59,887 nucleotides of DNA from Hyphomicrobiales bacterium (GCA_017304475.1 JAFKKV010000042.1:1-59887); one strand, 5' to 3'; counted from the first letter of the stretch, positions 28,359 through 37,634 are shown. Notes: generated by a model from the letters alone, not told the origin. Translations and numbers: made by a program.

Positions 28359-28427
28359 GGAATCACGTCAACCGGGTCTTCCGCTCACCACGTTGCCATG
28401 TCGAGCGGATGACGTCGGGCGAATGCC

Positions 28428-29423
28428 TTACGCGGCTTCGGCCTCGACCAGCGCCTTGGACTGGGCGACCCAGCCGTCGACACGGCCGGGAAGGCCAACG
28501 CTGTCGCCAACCTCGGCGGCATCCTTCGGGGTGAACGAGGCGATCTGCCAGTAGTGGAAGATGCCGAGGTCGTTGAGCTGCTTCTCGATCGCCGCCGAAA
28601 CGCCGGTGAGCTTGGTCAGCTCGTCGGCCGGGCCACGCGGACCGGCGAGACGCTCGAAGCCGGCCGGAGCGGCTTCGGGGATCTCTTCGACCATCGGACG
28701 CTCGGACGCGCCGAGATCGACGCCCGACGAGCCCTGCGAACGGGCCAGGCCGTCAATGGCGGCGCGTGCGATCAGGTCGCAATAGAGCGTCAGCGCACGG
28801 CCGGCGTCGTCATTGCCCGGGATCGGATAGGTGATGCCATCCGGATCGCAATTGGTGTCGACGATGGCCGCCACCGGAATGCCCAGGCGACGCGCCTCGA
28901 GGATGGCGATCGCTTCCTTGTTGGTGTCGATCACGAACATCAGGTCCGGCGTGCCGCCCATGTCCTTGATGCCGCCGAGCGCACGCTCGAGCTTGTCGCG
29001 CTCGCGGGTGAGCGTCAGGGCTTCCTTCTTGGTGTAGCCGGCGCCGCCGTGGCTGAGCGACTCGTCCAGCTTGCGCAGGCGCGAAATCGACTGCGACACC
29101 GTCTTCCAGTTGGTCATCGTGCCGCCGAGCCAACGCGAGTTGACGTAATACTGCGCCGACTTCTTGGCGCCTTCGGCGATCGATTCCTGCGCCTGGCGCT
29201 TGGTGCCGACGAACAGCACGCGGCCGCCCTTGGCAACCGTGTCCGACACCGCCACCAGGGCACGATGCAGCATCGGCACGGTCTGGGCGAGGTCGAGGAT
29301 GTGGATGTTGTTGCGGACGCCGAAGATGTACTGATTCATCTTCGGGTTCCAGCGGTGGGCCTGATGGCCAAAGTGGCAGCCAGCTTCCAAAAGCTGACGC
29401 ATGCTGAAATCGGGCAGCGCCAT
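28428..29423 (-). CDS. rpsB: 30S ribosomal protein S2, with C-terminal extension
   Basis: The 331-residue uS2 starts MALPDFSMRQLLEAGCHFGH and has the conserved RWNPKMNQYIFGVRN and FVGTKRQAQ. The core ends near residue 240. The remaining about 90 residues contain a helix-hairpin-helix-like domain (LTKLTGVSAAIEKQLNDLGI, then FHYWQIASFT). Such extensions occur in Hyphomicrobiales S2 and resemble an appended module found on other alphaproteobacterial proteins. The gene leads the rpsB-tsf transcript. Confidence 0.97.
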   Translation of the reverse strand: MALPDFSMRQLLEAGCHFGHQAHRWNPKMNQYIFGVRNNIHILDLAQTVPMLHRALVAVSDTVAKGGRVLFVGTKRQAQESIAEGAKKSAQYYVNSRWLGGTMTNWKTVSQSISRLRKLDESLSHGGAGYTKKEALTLTRERDKLERALGGIKDMGGTPDLMFVIDTNKEAIAILEARRLGIPVAAIVDTNCDPDGITYPIPGNDDAGRALTLYCDLIARAAIDGLARSQGSSGVDLGASERPMVEEIPEAAPAGFERLAGPRGPADELTKLTGVSAAIEKQLNDLGIFHYWQIASFTPKDAAEVGDSVGLPGRVDGWVAQSKALVEAEAA

Positions 29424-29544
29424 GGTCTTCTCCGGTTAAGCCTCCGCGGACATGGGCCGGTTCCGGGATGGAACCTCGACACCACCGGAGCGGCAAAAGA
29501 CATTCGTCTTCCGCCGCGGGTCCGCGTGTGGAATGCGCCGGGCC

Positions 29545-29571
29545 ATATAGCAAAGCGCCTGAGGATGCAAG
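29545..29571 (-). promoter_or_regulatory. Candidate rpsB promoter
   Basis: On the minus strand CTTGCA and CTATAT are separated by 15 bases, about 120 bases upstream of the rpsB ATG. The hexamers resemble the alphaproteobacterial consensus, but the spacing is two bases short. Confidence 0.3.
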
Positions 29572-29618
29572 GTCCGAGCGGAGCAAGGCCCGCCGTCCGG
29601 GCCTTGCCGTCGCCGGCG

Positions 29619-30278
29619 TCAGCGCCAGTCGGCCGCGATCCGCCCGACGAGGCCGGCGAGTTCGGTCGGATCGGCGCACAGATGCGTCGCGCCGGTTTCG
29701 CCGAGTTCCCGGGCGCCGCCATAACCCCAGGTGACGCCGATCGAGACGATGCCGTGGCGCTGGGCGGCCAGGATGTCGTGCTTGCGGTCGCCGACCATGA
29801 TCGCGCGCGCCGGATCGAAGCGCTCCTCGGCGATGATCTTGGCCATCAGGTCGCCCTTGTCGTCGAGGCTGCCGTCGAGCGTCGTACCATAGACCCGGTC
29901 GAACAGCCGCGCGTAATCGAAATGCTCGATGATCGGCTTGGCGAAGGGCTCCGGCTTGGCGGTGCAGACGAACAGGCGGCCGGCCTCGGCGCGGATCGTC
30001 TCCACCGCCTCCATCATGCCGGGATAGATCGTCAGGTCATAGAGGCCGCCGCCGCCATAATGCAGGCGATAGCGGGCGAGCGCCGCCTCGACATCGGCGC
30101 CGTCGGGCATGAATTTCGGAAAGGACGAGCGCAGCGACGGCCCGATGATCCATTTGAGCTCGTCGAAGGCCGGCGCCGGATGGCCGAGATCGATGAGGGC
30201 CTGGCGGAAGCAGCCGATAATGCCGGGCGCCGGGTCGGTGAGTGTGCCGTCGAGGTCGAAGAGAACAGTGAAGGACAT
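29619..30278 (-). CDS. HAD-superfamily phosphatase (phosphoglycolate phosphatase-like)
   Basis: The 219-residue protein has HAD motif I (LFDLDGTLTDP), a helical cap (class IA), motif II (VCTAKPEPF), motif III Lys and motif IV (IMVGDRKHDILAA). It resembles Gph/PgmB-type enzymes that dephosphorylate small phosphometabolites in the cytosol. The substrate cannot be assigned. The ATG at 30278 or 30287 could be used. It lies upstream of rpsB on the same strand and is divergent from the MOSC gene. Confidence 0.85.
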   Translation of the reverse strand: MSFTVLFDLDGTLTDPAPGIIGCFRQALIDLGHPAPAFDELKWIIGPSLRSSFPKFMPDGADVEAALARYRLHYGGGGLYDLTIYPGMMEAVETIRAEAGRLFVCTAKPEPFAKPIIEHFDYARLFDRVYGTTLDGSLDDKGDLMAKIIAEERFDPARAIMVGDRKHDILAAQRHGIVSIGVTWGYGGARELGETGATHLCADPTELAGLVGRIAADWR

Positions 30279-30412
30279 GGCGCGCATCTAGCCCCCGCGG
30301 CGGGCAAAGGTCCATGCCGCCGAGGCATCGGTCATCCGCGTCCGCGGGCGGTGACTTTATCCGCCGGATCACGCAAACAGGTTTTTTCGCCGGAACCGAG
30401 CCGGAGACCCCG

Positions 30413-30952
30413 ATGAGCGCGCATGTTCTGGCGGTCAGCCGCAGCGACCGCCACGGCTTCAGCAAGCAGCCCTCGGCCGGCATCACCCTGCTCACGGGCC
30501 TCGGCGTCGAGGGCGATGCCCATGCCGGCGAGACGGTCAAGCACCGATCCCGGGTCGCGGTCGATCCGACCCAGCCCAATCTGCGCCAGGTCCACCTGGT
30601 CCATGCCGAATTGTTCGACGAGCTCAAGGCCAAGGGGTTCGACATCGCCCCCGGCGATATCGGCGAGAACATCACCACCTTGCAGATCGACCTGCTGGGC
30701 TTGCCCACGGGCGCGGTGATCGGCATCGGCACGGCCCGCATCGAGATCACCGGCCTGCGCAATCCCTGCATCCAGCTCGACCGGTTCCGGCCGGGCCTGA
30801 CCGCCGCGGTGCTCGGCCGCGACGCCGAGGGCCGGCTTGTCCGCAAGGCCGGCATCATGGGCATCGTCAGGGCCGGCGGCCTGGTCAAGCCTGGCGACGC
30901 GATCCATGTCAGCTTGCCGGCGGAACCGCACCGCCCGCTGGACAAGGTGTGA
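30413..30952 (+). CDS. MOSC domain-containing protein
   Basis: The 179-residue protein is essentially a single MOSC domain (molybdenum cofactor sulfurase C-terminal-like; YiiM family). It carries GVEGDAHAG, NLRQVHLVHAELFDEL, DIGENITT, GTARIEITGLRNPC and GIMGIVRAGG. The invariant Cys of MOSC domains is in the RNPCIQLDRF segment. Family members bind or transfer sulfur or Moco. The partner is unknown. The start at 30413 removes a 33-residue unconserved extension. It converges on soxG. Confidence 0.88.
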   Translation: MSAHVLAVSRSDRHGFSKQPSAGITLLTGLGVEGDAHAGETVKHRSRVAVDPTQPNLRQVHLVHAELFDELKAKGFDIAPGDIGENITTLQIDLLGLPTGAVIGIGTARIEITGLRNPCIQLDRFRPGLTAAVLGRDAEGRLVRKAGIMGIVRAGGLVKPGDAIHVSLPAEPHRPLDKV

Positions 30953-31065
30953 GCGAGAACCACCGCGCGCCAACCCTCGCCCGCAAGCGGGCGGCCGGTT
31001 TCACGCAAGTAGCAGGGCGTGAGCGAGCCCTGCCGAAGTGGACTCTCCGGTTATCAGCATTCCCT

Positions 31066-31106
31066 ACGTCACCCCCGGCGAGCGAAGCGAGGGAAGGGGG
31101 TGACGT
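31066..31106. repeat. Half-size element related to family A
   Basis: ACGTCACCCCC and GGGGGTGACGT form perfect 11-bp arms around a GC-rich centre (GAGCGAAGCGAGGGAA). The centre resembles the family A arm (GAGCGAAGCGAGGGGAAGG). It lies in the 220-base convergent gap between the MOSC gene and soxG. The remainder of that gap shows no gene. Confidence 0.55.
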
Positions 31107-31172
31107 CCTGCGCTTGCGTCGCTCGTTATGTGAACCCGTTGACCCGCAGGCGGAACAGGGTTTGCACGCGCC

Positions 31173-31715
31173 TCACGCAAACTCCCGCGTCGCGGCGGCG
31201 AACCATTCCTCGACATGCTCGGCATAAGAGCTCGCGACATGGATCTCGAAGCGCTCGTCCGCGCGCACCAGGATGGTCACCGCCAGCTTGCCGAGGGCGG
31301 TGACGATGGCCGCGCCGACGCCGAGGCGGCTCGGCCGCAGGTCCGCCGTGCAGCCCTTGGCGAGAACCACGCGGGCGCCCGGCCCTTCGAGCACGAAGAC
31401 GACGCGGCCATGGCTAAGGTCGACCACCGCGGCTTGTCCCGCAAGCGCCGCCTCCAGCCGCGTCGCCAAGGTACCGGCCGCCTCACCTTCGCCCGAGACC
31501 ATCCAGCGCCCTGCCCCGATGCTCGCCACGACATGATCGTCGGTCTCGGTCCAGCGATTGGCCTTAGGCTCCGCGCAGCCGAGCGCGCCGGCCAGCGCCT
31601 TGCCGGCATCGCCGCCGCCGAAGCCGCTGACCAGCGCCAGCCCCGCGGGGGCGATCCGTTCGATCGTCAGGCCCTCGCCCGACAGAATGCGATGAGCTTG
31701 TCCCGGCTCAGCCAT
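31173..31715 (-). CDS. soxG: Sarcosine oxidase gamma subunit
   Basis: The 180-residue subunit belongs to heterotetrameric sarcosine oxidase, which oxidises sarcosine to glycine and passes the methyl carbon to tetrahydrofolate. The protein has a GcvT/YgfZ-like fold (VVDLSHGRVVFVLEGPGARV, LAKGCTADLRPS). The ATG at 31715 overlaps the soxA stop by eight bases. It is the last gene of soxBDAG. Confidence 0.92.
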   Translation of the reverse strand: MAEPGQAHRILSGEGLTIERIAPAGLALVSGFGGGDAGKALAGALGCAEPKANRWTETDDHVVASIGAGRWMVSGEGEAAGTLATRLEAALAGQAAVVDLSHGRVVFVLEGPGARVVLAKGCTADLRPSRLGVGAAIVTALGKLAVTILVRADERFEIHVASSYAEHVEEWFAAATREFA

Positions 31716-34700
31716 GCATCCGCCCTCCCTCGGCATCGAAAAAGACGGGATGGCAGACCTTGACCGGCACCGAGAGATTGAGCAGCGGCGCGGCGGCGCA
31801 CAATGGCTGGCCCTCCTGAACGGCGCCGGGCTCGAGCAGCGCGAGCGCGATCGGCCGCCCGAGCGTCGGGCTGTAGGTGGCCGAGGTGACATGGCCGAGG
31901 ATCGGCATGGGGGCCGGCGCGGCCGGATCGCGCACGAGATTGGCGCCCGCGGGGATGGCCGTCGTACCGTCGACCGGCTCCAGGCCGACGAGCCTCAGCC
32001 GCTTCGGATCGCTCAAGCCCTCACGGCCGAGCAGAACCTTGCCGACAAAAGCCTTCTTGCTCGACACCATCCGCCCGAGGCCAAGATCGGCCGGCGTGGT
32101 GCGGCCGTCGAGCTCCGGGCCCGCGACATGGCCTTTTTCGATGCGCATGGCGCCCATGGCCTCCAGGCCGTAGGGCACGATGCCGTCATCCGCACCCGCC
32201 GTCATCAGCCGGTTCCAGACTTCCGCAGTGGCGCGCCACGGCACCGCCACCTCATAGGCCCGCTCGCCGGAATAGCTGACGCGGAACAGTCGGCAGGGAT
32301 GACCGGCAAGGCTCACCTGCAGCGTGCCGAGATGCGGCAACACGTCGTCGCCGAGGCCCGTGCCGGCGGCCGCTTCGAGCACCGCCCGGGAGCGCGGCCC
32401 GGCGACCGCGATCTGGCCGTACTGGTCGGAGATCGAGGCGACCTGCACCTTCAGGCCGGTCCAGGCGGTGGCCAGCAGGAACTCCATATGGCTCAGCACC
32501 TTGCCGGCATTGGCCGTGGTCGTGGTGACATAGAACCTGGTATCGCCGATCCGCGTCACCGTGCCGTCGTCGAACACCATGCCGTCGTCGCGCAGCATCA
32601 GCCCGTAGCGCGCCTTGCCGATGCCGAGCGACGCCATCGGATTGCAATAGAGCCGGTCGAGGAAGGCCTGCGCATCCGGCCCCTGGACATCGATCTTGCC
32701 GAGCGTCGAGACGTCGCAGAGGCCGACGCCCGATCGCACCGCCAGCGTCTCGCGGATCCAGGCGTCGCGATAGCTTTCGCCGGGCCGGATATAGGTCTTC
32801 GGCCGCTCCCAGAGCCCGGCGGCGGTCATCACGGCGCCATGGGCGCGATGCCAGGCATCGAGCGGCGTGCGCCGGGTCGGCGCGTGATGCTTGCCGGTTT
32901 CCGGACCGACCAGCGCGCCCAGGGTCACCGGCGTATAAGGCGGCCGGAAGGTCGTGGTGCCGACGGCCGAAATCGCGACGTCGCGTTGGCCGGCGACGAT
33001 GGCGAGCCCGTTGAGATTCGAGGTCTTGCCCTGGTCGGTGCCCATGCCGAGCGTGGTGTAGCGCTTGACGTGCTCGATCGAGCGATAGTTCTCGCGCACC
33101 GCGAGGCCGAGATCGTCGGCCGTCACGTCGTTCTGGAAGTCGACGAAACGCTTGGCCTTCAGGCCCTCGGGCAAGGCCACCGCCCAGAGCGCCTGGGGCG
33201 CCGCGCTCGCCTCGTCCACCACCGTCCAGACCGGCGGCGATGCCTTCGCGAAGCCGCAGGCCTCGGCCGCTTCGGCGCCTGCGGCGGCGGCCTCGGCGAA
33301 GATCGCCGCGAGCCCGAACGTGCCTTTGCCCGCGCCGACCGATACCGCCGCCTGGCCGATCTGGCCGGGCACGAAGGCGCCGACCTCCTCCTGCCAGGCG
33401 AGCTTGCCGCCGGCCTGCGAATGCAGATGCACGGATGGCGTGAAGCCGCCGGAAACGGCAATGGCGTCGCAATTGACGATCCAGCCCTTGCCGCCGCCCA
33501 CCGGCGCAATGGCGCAGCCCTGCACCTCGCCGCGGCCGATCGCCTGGGTCGGCACATAACCGGTGACCACCCGGATGTCGGCTGCGCGTGCCCGCTCGGC
33601 GATCGGGCCCGGCATGTCTCGGGCATCGGCGATGAGCGCGATCCGCACGTCCTTGGCGGCGAGATCGAGGGCCGTGCGATAGCCGTCGTCATTGGTGGTC
33701 GCGATCAGCACCTGCCTGCCGGCGGCGGCCGCGAATTCATTGGCATAACGCCTGACGGCGGAAGCCTGCATGACACCCGGCAGGTCGTTGTCGGCGAAGA
33801 CCAGCGGCCGCTCGATCGCCCCTTGTGCCAGCACGATGCGGCGCGCCTTGACCTGCCAGCGGCGCTGGCGCGGCAGGCCCGCCGGCGCGACCGCGCCGAG
33901 GTGATCGGTGACGCGCTCGGCCAGCGCCACGGTGCCGTGGTCGTAGAAGCCGAAGGCGGTCGTGCGGGTCAGCACGGTGACGTTCTGCCGCCCGGCGAGG
34001 TCGGCTGCGATCCGCTCAGCGAAAGCCGGGGCCGGCAGGCCGTCGATCTCATAGGTCTCGAAGCGCAGCTGGCCGCCCATGGCCGGGCGCTCGTCGGCGA
34101 TGATGACGTCGGCGCCGGCCTCGGCCGCGGCATGGGCCGCGGCAAGGCCGGCCGGCCCGGCGCCGACCACCAGGACGTCGCAATGCACCGTGCGATGCTC
34201 GTAGAAATCGGGATCGGCATGGGGCACCGGCTTGCCCATGCCGGCGGCGGCCCGGATGAACCGCTCATAGATCATCCAGGCGCGGTTCTGGCCGGCGAAT
34301 TGCGGGCCCATGAAGGTCTTGTAGTAGAAACCCGAAGGCAGGAAGCGCGCGATCAGCGAATTGGCGGCGCCCAGGTCGAAATCGAGCGAGGGGAACCGGT
34401 TCTGGCTCTCCGCCACCAGCCCCTGGTGCAGTTCCACCATGGTGGCGCGGCTGTTCGGCTCGGCCCGGTTGCCGGTGCCGATGCGCAGGATCGCATTCGG
34501 CTCCTCGGGCCCTGCCGACAGGATGCCGCGCGGCCGATGATATTTGAACGAGCGCGCGACCCGGCGCACGCCGTTCGCCATCAGGGCGGAGGCCACCGTG
34601 TCGCCGGCAAAACCCGAGAGCGAGCGGCCGTCGAAGGTGAATGACAGGCGCCGCTCGCGGTCGAGGCCGACGCCGCCGGCGAGCCGGAACGGCTGGTCGG

Positions 34701-34752
34701 CCGGCCCCGGCATGGCATCTCCGACCGTCTGGTCGCTGCGGACATGGCTCAC
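31708..34752 (-). CDS. soxA: Sarcosine oxidase alpha subunit
   Basis: The 1014-residue subunit has an N-terminal ferredoxin-like fold without iron-sulfur cysteines, then a dinucleotide-binding domain with GAGPAG at residues 197-202 (NAD+). A C-terminal GcvT-like domain from about residue 600 binds tetrahydrofolate (ETLAVRSGVGLCDVSTLGKI). In the known complex NAD+ is structural and the folate domain captures formaldehyde as 5,10-methylene-THF. The ATG overlaps the soxD stop as ATGA. A 976-codon antisense frame across this gene is a GC artefact. Confidence 0.95.
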   Translation of the reverse strand: MSHVRSDQTVGDAMPGPADQPFRLAGGVGLDRERRLSFTFDGRSLSGFAGDTVASALMANGVRRVARSFKYHRPRGILSAGPEEPNAILRIGTGNRAEPNSRATMVELHQGLVAESQNRFPSLDFDLGAANSLIARFLPSGFYYKTFMGPQFAGQNRAWMIYERFIRAAAGMGKPVPHADPDFYEHRTVHCDVLVVGAGPAGLAAAHAAAEAGADVIIADERPAMGGQLRFETYEIDGLPAPAFAERIAADLAGRQNVTVLTRTTAFGFYDHGTVALAERVTDHLGAVAPAGLPRQRRWQVKARRIVLAQGAIERPLVFADNDLPGVMQASAVRRYANEFAAAAGRQVLIATTNDDGYRTALDLAAKDVRIALIADARDMPGPIAERARAADIRVVTGYVPTQAIGRGEVQGCAIAPVGGGKGWIVNCDAIAVSGGFTPSVHLHSQAGGKLAWQEEVGAFVPGQIGQAAVSVGAGKGTFGLAAIFAEAAAAGAEAAEACGFAKASPPVWTVVDEASAAPQALWAVALPEGLKAKRFVDFQNDVTADDLGLAVRENYRSIEHVKRYTTLGMGTDQGKTSNLNGLAIVAGQRDVAISAVGTTTFRPPYTPVTLGALVGPETGKHHAPTRRTPLDAWHRAHGAVMTAAGLWERPKTYIRPGESYRDAWIRETLAVRSGVGLCDVSTLGKIDVQGPDAQAFLDRLYCNPMASLGIGKARYGLMLRDDGMVFDDGTVTRIGDTRFYVTTTTANAGKVLSHMEFLLATAWTGLKVQVASISDQYGQIAVAGPRSRAVLEAAAGTGLGDDVLPHLGTLQVSLAGHPCRLFRVSYSGERAYEVAVPWRATAEVWNRLMTAGADDGIVPYGLEAMGAMRIEKGHVAGPELDGRTTPADLGLGRMVSSKKAFVGKVLLGREGLSDPKRLRLVGLEPVDGTTAIPAGANLVRDPAAPAPMPILGHVTSATYSPTLGRPIALALLEPGAVQEGQPLCAAAPLLNLSVPVKVCHPVFFDAEGGRMHG

Positions 34753-35012
34753 GATGCGGCCTCCGGCAGCGGTGCGGTCTCGGTGATGGCGTGGCTGACC
34801 AGGTCGCGTTCGACCACGACGAAGCCGCGGCAGCCGAGATTGTGCTGCCAGATCTCGCGTAAGCGCCCGCGCTTGTTGTCGCGCAGGAAGACATGGTCGA
34901 ACCAGGCCGCCTGCGGCGCGTCATCGGCCGGCCGCACCTTGGTCGCGTCGCCCATGAAGGTGAATTCGGTATGGGTGCGTTCGCCGCAATGGGGGCAACG
35001 AATCGTCAGCAT
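34749..35012 (-). CDS. soxD: Sarcosine oxidase delta subunit
   Basis: The 87-residue zinc-binding subunit has the expected ligands: Cys6 and Cys9 (RCPHC), His57 and Cys61 (WQHNLGCRGF). It helps assemble the heterotetramer. It lies nine bases after soxB and overlaps soxA. Confidence 0.94.
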   Translation of the reverse strand: MLTIRCPHCGERTHTEFTFMGDATKVRPADDAPQAAWFDHVFLRDNKRGRLREIWQHNLGCRGFVVVERDLVSHAITETAPLPEAAS

Positions 35013-35021
35013 GGCGAGGCC

Positions 35022-36275
35022 TCAATGCGCATTCGGGGTCGGTCCGGCGCCTTTTTCGTCGATCGCATAACCGCGCTCGAAGCGGTCGAGCGTGAAGGCC
35101 GCGTTCAACGGATGCGGTTCGTCGCGGGCGATCATATGGGCGAAGACGAAACCCGAGCCGGGCGTCGCCTTGAAGCCGCCATAACACCAGCCGCCGTTCA
35201 GGTAGAGGCCGCCGACCGGCGTCTTCGAGATGATCGGCGAGCCGTCCATCGACATGTCCATGATGCCGCCCCAGTGGCGCAGCATGCGCAGCCGCGACAG
35301 CGAGGGGAACATCTGCAGTCCGCAGGACATCGCCTCCTCGATGATCGGCAGGTTTCCGCGCTGGGCATAGGAGGGATAGAAGTCGAGATCGCCGCCCATC
35401 ACCAGTTCACCCTTGTCGGACTGGCTGACATAGAAATGGCCGGCGCCGAAGGTGACGACCGTGTCGATGAAGGGCTTCAGCGGCTCGCTGACGAAGGCCT
35501 GCAGGACATGGCTCTCGATCGGCATGCGCAGGCCCGCCATGGCGGCGACATGGCCGGTATGGCCGGCGACCGCGATGCCGACCTTGGCCGCCCGGATGGT
35601 GCCGCGCGTGGTCTCGACGCCCTGGATCCGGCCGTTTTCGATGAGGAACCCGGTCGCCTCGCAATTCTGGATGATGTCGACGCCGCGCTGCGACGCGGCA
35701 CGGGCATAACCCCAGGCCACCGCGTCATGGCGCGCCGTGCCGCCGCGCCGCTGCAACAGGCCGCCGACAATGGGAAAACGCGCTTCATCGGAACAGTCGA
35801 GCAGCGGCACCATGGCCGCGACCTGCTCGCGCGTCAGCCATTCGGAATCGATGCCGTTCAGCCGCATGGCATTGCCGCGGCGCATATGGGCGTCACGCTG
35901 GCTGTCGGAATGGGCGAGATTGATGACGCCGCGCTGCGAGAACATGACGTTGTAATTGAGGTCCGCCGACAGGCCCTCCCACAGCTTCAGCGACAGTTCG
36001 TAGAACTGGGCATTGGCCTCCAGGAGATAGTTCGACCGGACGATGGTGGTGTTGCGGCCGGTATTGCCGCCGCCGATATAGCCCTTCTCGATCACCGCGA
36101 CACGGCCGACGCCGTGTTCCTTGGCCAGATAATAGGCAGTCGCCAGACCATGGCCGCCGCCGCCGACGATGACGACGTCGTAGGAAGGCTGCGGCTCGGC
36201 CTCGCGCCAGGCCGGCTCCCAGCCGGAATGATTGCGCAGACCTTCGCGGAAAAGCCTGAGCGCGGAATAATTCAT
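35022..36275 (-). CDS. soxB: Sarcosine oxidase beta subunit
   Basis: The 417-residue catalytic flavoprotein binds FAD through GGGGHG at residues 38-43. His183 in RRGGTARHDAVAWG is the likely covalent FMN attachment site, by comparison with known beta subunits. It oxidises sarcosine and sends electrons via FMN to oxygen. It is the first gene of the operon and is divergent from purU across a 213-base region. Confidence 0.95.
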   Translation of the reverse strand: MNYSALRLFREGLRNHSGWEPAWREAEPQPSYDVVIVGGGGHGLATAYYLAKEHGVGRVAVIEKGYIGGGNTGRNTTIVRSNYLLEANAQFYELSLKLWEGLSADLNYNVMFSQRGVINLAHSDSQRDAHMRRGNAMRLNGIDSEWLTREQVAAMVPLLDCSDEARFPIVGGLLQRRGGTARHDAVAWGYARAASQRGVDIIQNCEATGFLIENGRIQGVETTRGTIRAAKVGIAVAGHTGHVAAMAGLRMPIESHVLQAFVSEPLKPFIDTVVTFGAGHFYVSQSDKGELVMGGDLDFYPSYAQRGNLPIIEEAMSCGLQMFPSLSRLRMLRHWGGIMDMSMDGSPIISKTPVGGLYLNGGWCYGGFKATPGSGFVFAHMIARDEPHPLNAAFTLDRFERGYAIDEKGAGPTPNAH

Positions 36276-36426
36276 CGTGCTGCCGTCACTGACCGTTCGA
36301 AACGAGGCGCCCGCGCTGCAGCGCGGGACAAGGCGAACTCATCAGGTTCTTGGCTCCGAGGGAAGAGGCTGTTTGCGATTGTCCCATGCCGCACCGCGGC
36401 AGCCGGCCACAAATTGACGTCGCATA

Positions 36427-36444
36427 TGGCATCGCACCATGCCA
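36427..36444. promoter_or_regulatory. Candidate operator between soxB and purU
   Basis: TGGCAT-N6-ATGCCA is a perfect inverted repeat in the divergent promoter region. A separate 18-bp perfect palindrome (CCCGCGCTGCAGCGCGGG, 36310-36327) is nearer soxB. A shared regulator is inferred; none is encoded nearby. Confidence 0.35.
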
Positions 36445-36488
36445 AAAGACCGTCGCGGCATCCAAGGCCGCCCTGCCGGAACCCTGCC

Positions 36489-37367
36489 ATGACCACCACG
36501 TCCAGCCGCCCTGCCCCCGCGCCCGCCTTCGTTCTCACCCTCGTCTGCCACGACCGCGTCGGCATTGTCGCGGCCGTCTCGCGCGCCATCGCCGACAAGG
36601 GTTGCAACATCACCGAAAGCGCCCAGTTCGGCGACCCGGCGACCGGCATGCATTTCATGCGCGTGGCCTTTACGGCCCCTGCCGATGTCACCGCCAAGAC
36701 CTTCGGCGCGGCCTTCGCACCGGTCGCCGAGAGCTTCGCCATGACCTGGCGCCTGTGGGACGCCCATCAGCGGCCGCGGGTCGTCATCCTCGTGTCCAAA
36801 CACGATCATTGCCTGGTCGACCTCATCTATCGCTGGCGCATCGGCACCTTGCCCATGGATATCGTGTCGATCATCTCCAACCACGAGGATGCCCGCGGCC
36901 TTGCCGAGCAGCACGGCATCACCTTCCACCATTTGCCGGTGACCCGGCAGACCAAGCTCGAGCAGGAAACCGAAATCGTCAGGCTGATCGGCCAGGAGGC
37001 CGCCGATCTCGTCATTCTGGCGCGCTACATGCAGATCCTGTCGGACGGCCTGTCGGCCAAGCTCGCCGGCAAATGCATCAACATCCACCACTCGTTCCTG
37101 CCGAGCTTCAAGGGCGCCGCACCCTATAGCCAGGCCCATGCCCGCGGCGTCAAGCTGATCGGCGCCACCGCCCATTACGTCACCAGCGACCTCGACGAAG
37201 GCCCGATCATCGAGCAGGAGACCGAGCGGGTGAACCACGCCATGAGCGTCGACGAATTCGTCGCCATCGGCCGCGAGATCGAAGCCCGCGTGCTCGCCCG
37301 GGCCGTGCGCATGCATCTCGAGCACCGGGTGTTCCAGAACGGCGGCAAGACGGTGGTGTTTCGCTGA
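36489..37367 (+). CDS. purU: Formyltetrahydrofolate deformylase
   Basis: The 292-residue enzyme hydrolyses 10-formyl-THF to formate and THF. It has an N-terminal ACT domain (FVLTLVCHDRVGIVAAVSR) and a C-terminal formyltransferase-fold domain. Its Asn-His-Asp site lies in CINIHHSFLPSFKGA and AHYVTSDLDEGPII. The start at 36489 was chosen because the ACT domain begins immediately after it. Its divergent pairing with soxBDAG fits recycling of folate loaded by sarcosine oxidation. Confidence 0.95.
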   Translation: MTTTSSRPAPAPAFVLTLVCHDRVGIVAAVSRAIADKGCNITESAQFGDPATGMHFMRVAFTAPADVTAKTFGAAFAPVAESFAMTWRLWDAHQRPRVVILVSKHDHCLVDLIYRWRIGTLPMDIVSIISNHEDARGLAEQHGITFHHLPVTRQTKLEQETEIVRLIGQEAADLVILARYMQILSDGLSAKLAGKCINIHHSFLPSFKGAAPYSQAHARGVKLIGATAHYVTSDLDEGPIIEQETERVNHAMSVDEFVAIGREIEARVLARAVRMHLEHRVFQNGGKTVVFR

Positions 37368-37421
37368 GCGGGCGAATGGCGAATTGGCGGATGGGGCATG
37401 ACGCGAAGGGCTGGGCGATCA

Positions 37422-37582
37422 ACCCTCTCCCATGGGGAGAGGGTGGCGCCGTCAGGCGCCGGGTGAGGGGCGTAAGCCCTCAGAACGGATGCCGATGCGC
37501 GTCGAGCTTGCCGTCCCCTCCGGAGGTGGACGACCCCTCACCCGGCAGCTGACGCTGCCACCCTCTCCCTCTGGGAGAGGGT
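37422..37582. repeat. Family C palindromic element, copy 1
   Basis: Both ends carry their own hairpins (ACCCTCTCC / GGAGAGGGT). The two halves form an imperfect inverted repeat (GGGTGAGGGG versus CCCCTCACCC; GTCAGGCGCC versus its counterpart). It sits in the convergent purU / receiver-protein gap and shares the GGTGGCGCCGTCAGGCGCC core with the copy at 59638. No gene lies in this 267-base gap. Confidence 0.75.
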
Positions 37583-37634
37583 CGATTTCACTGCGCCTTA
37601 CGCTTCATACCCACTCGCTATTCGCCGCTCGCCT

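Noticed and set aside
31714..34644. A 976-codon open frame antisense to soxA
   Set aside because: Its product is rich in Arg/His/Gly/Asp with no recognisable domain, while soxA on the other strand has full family similarity and operon overlaps. It is a GC-driven shadow.
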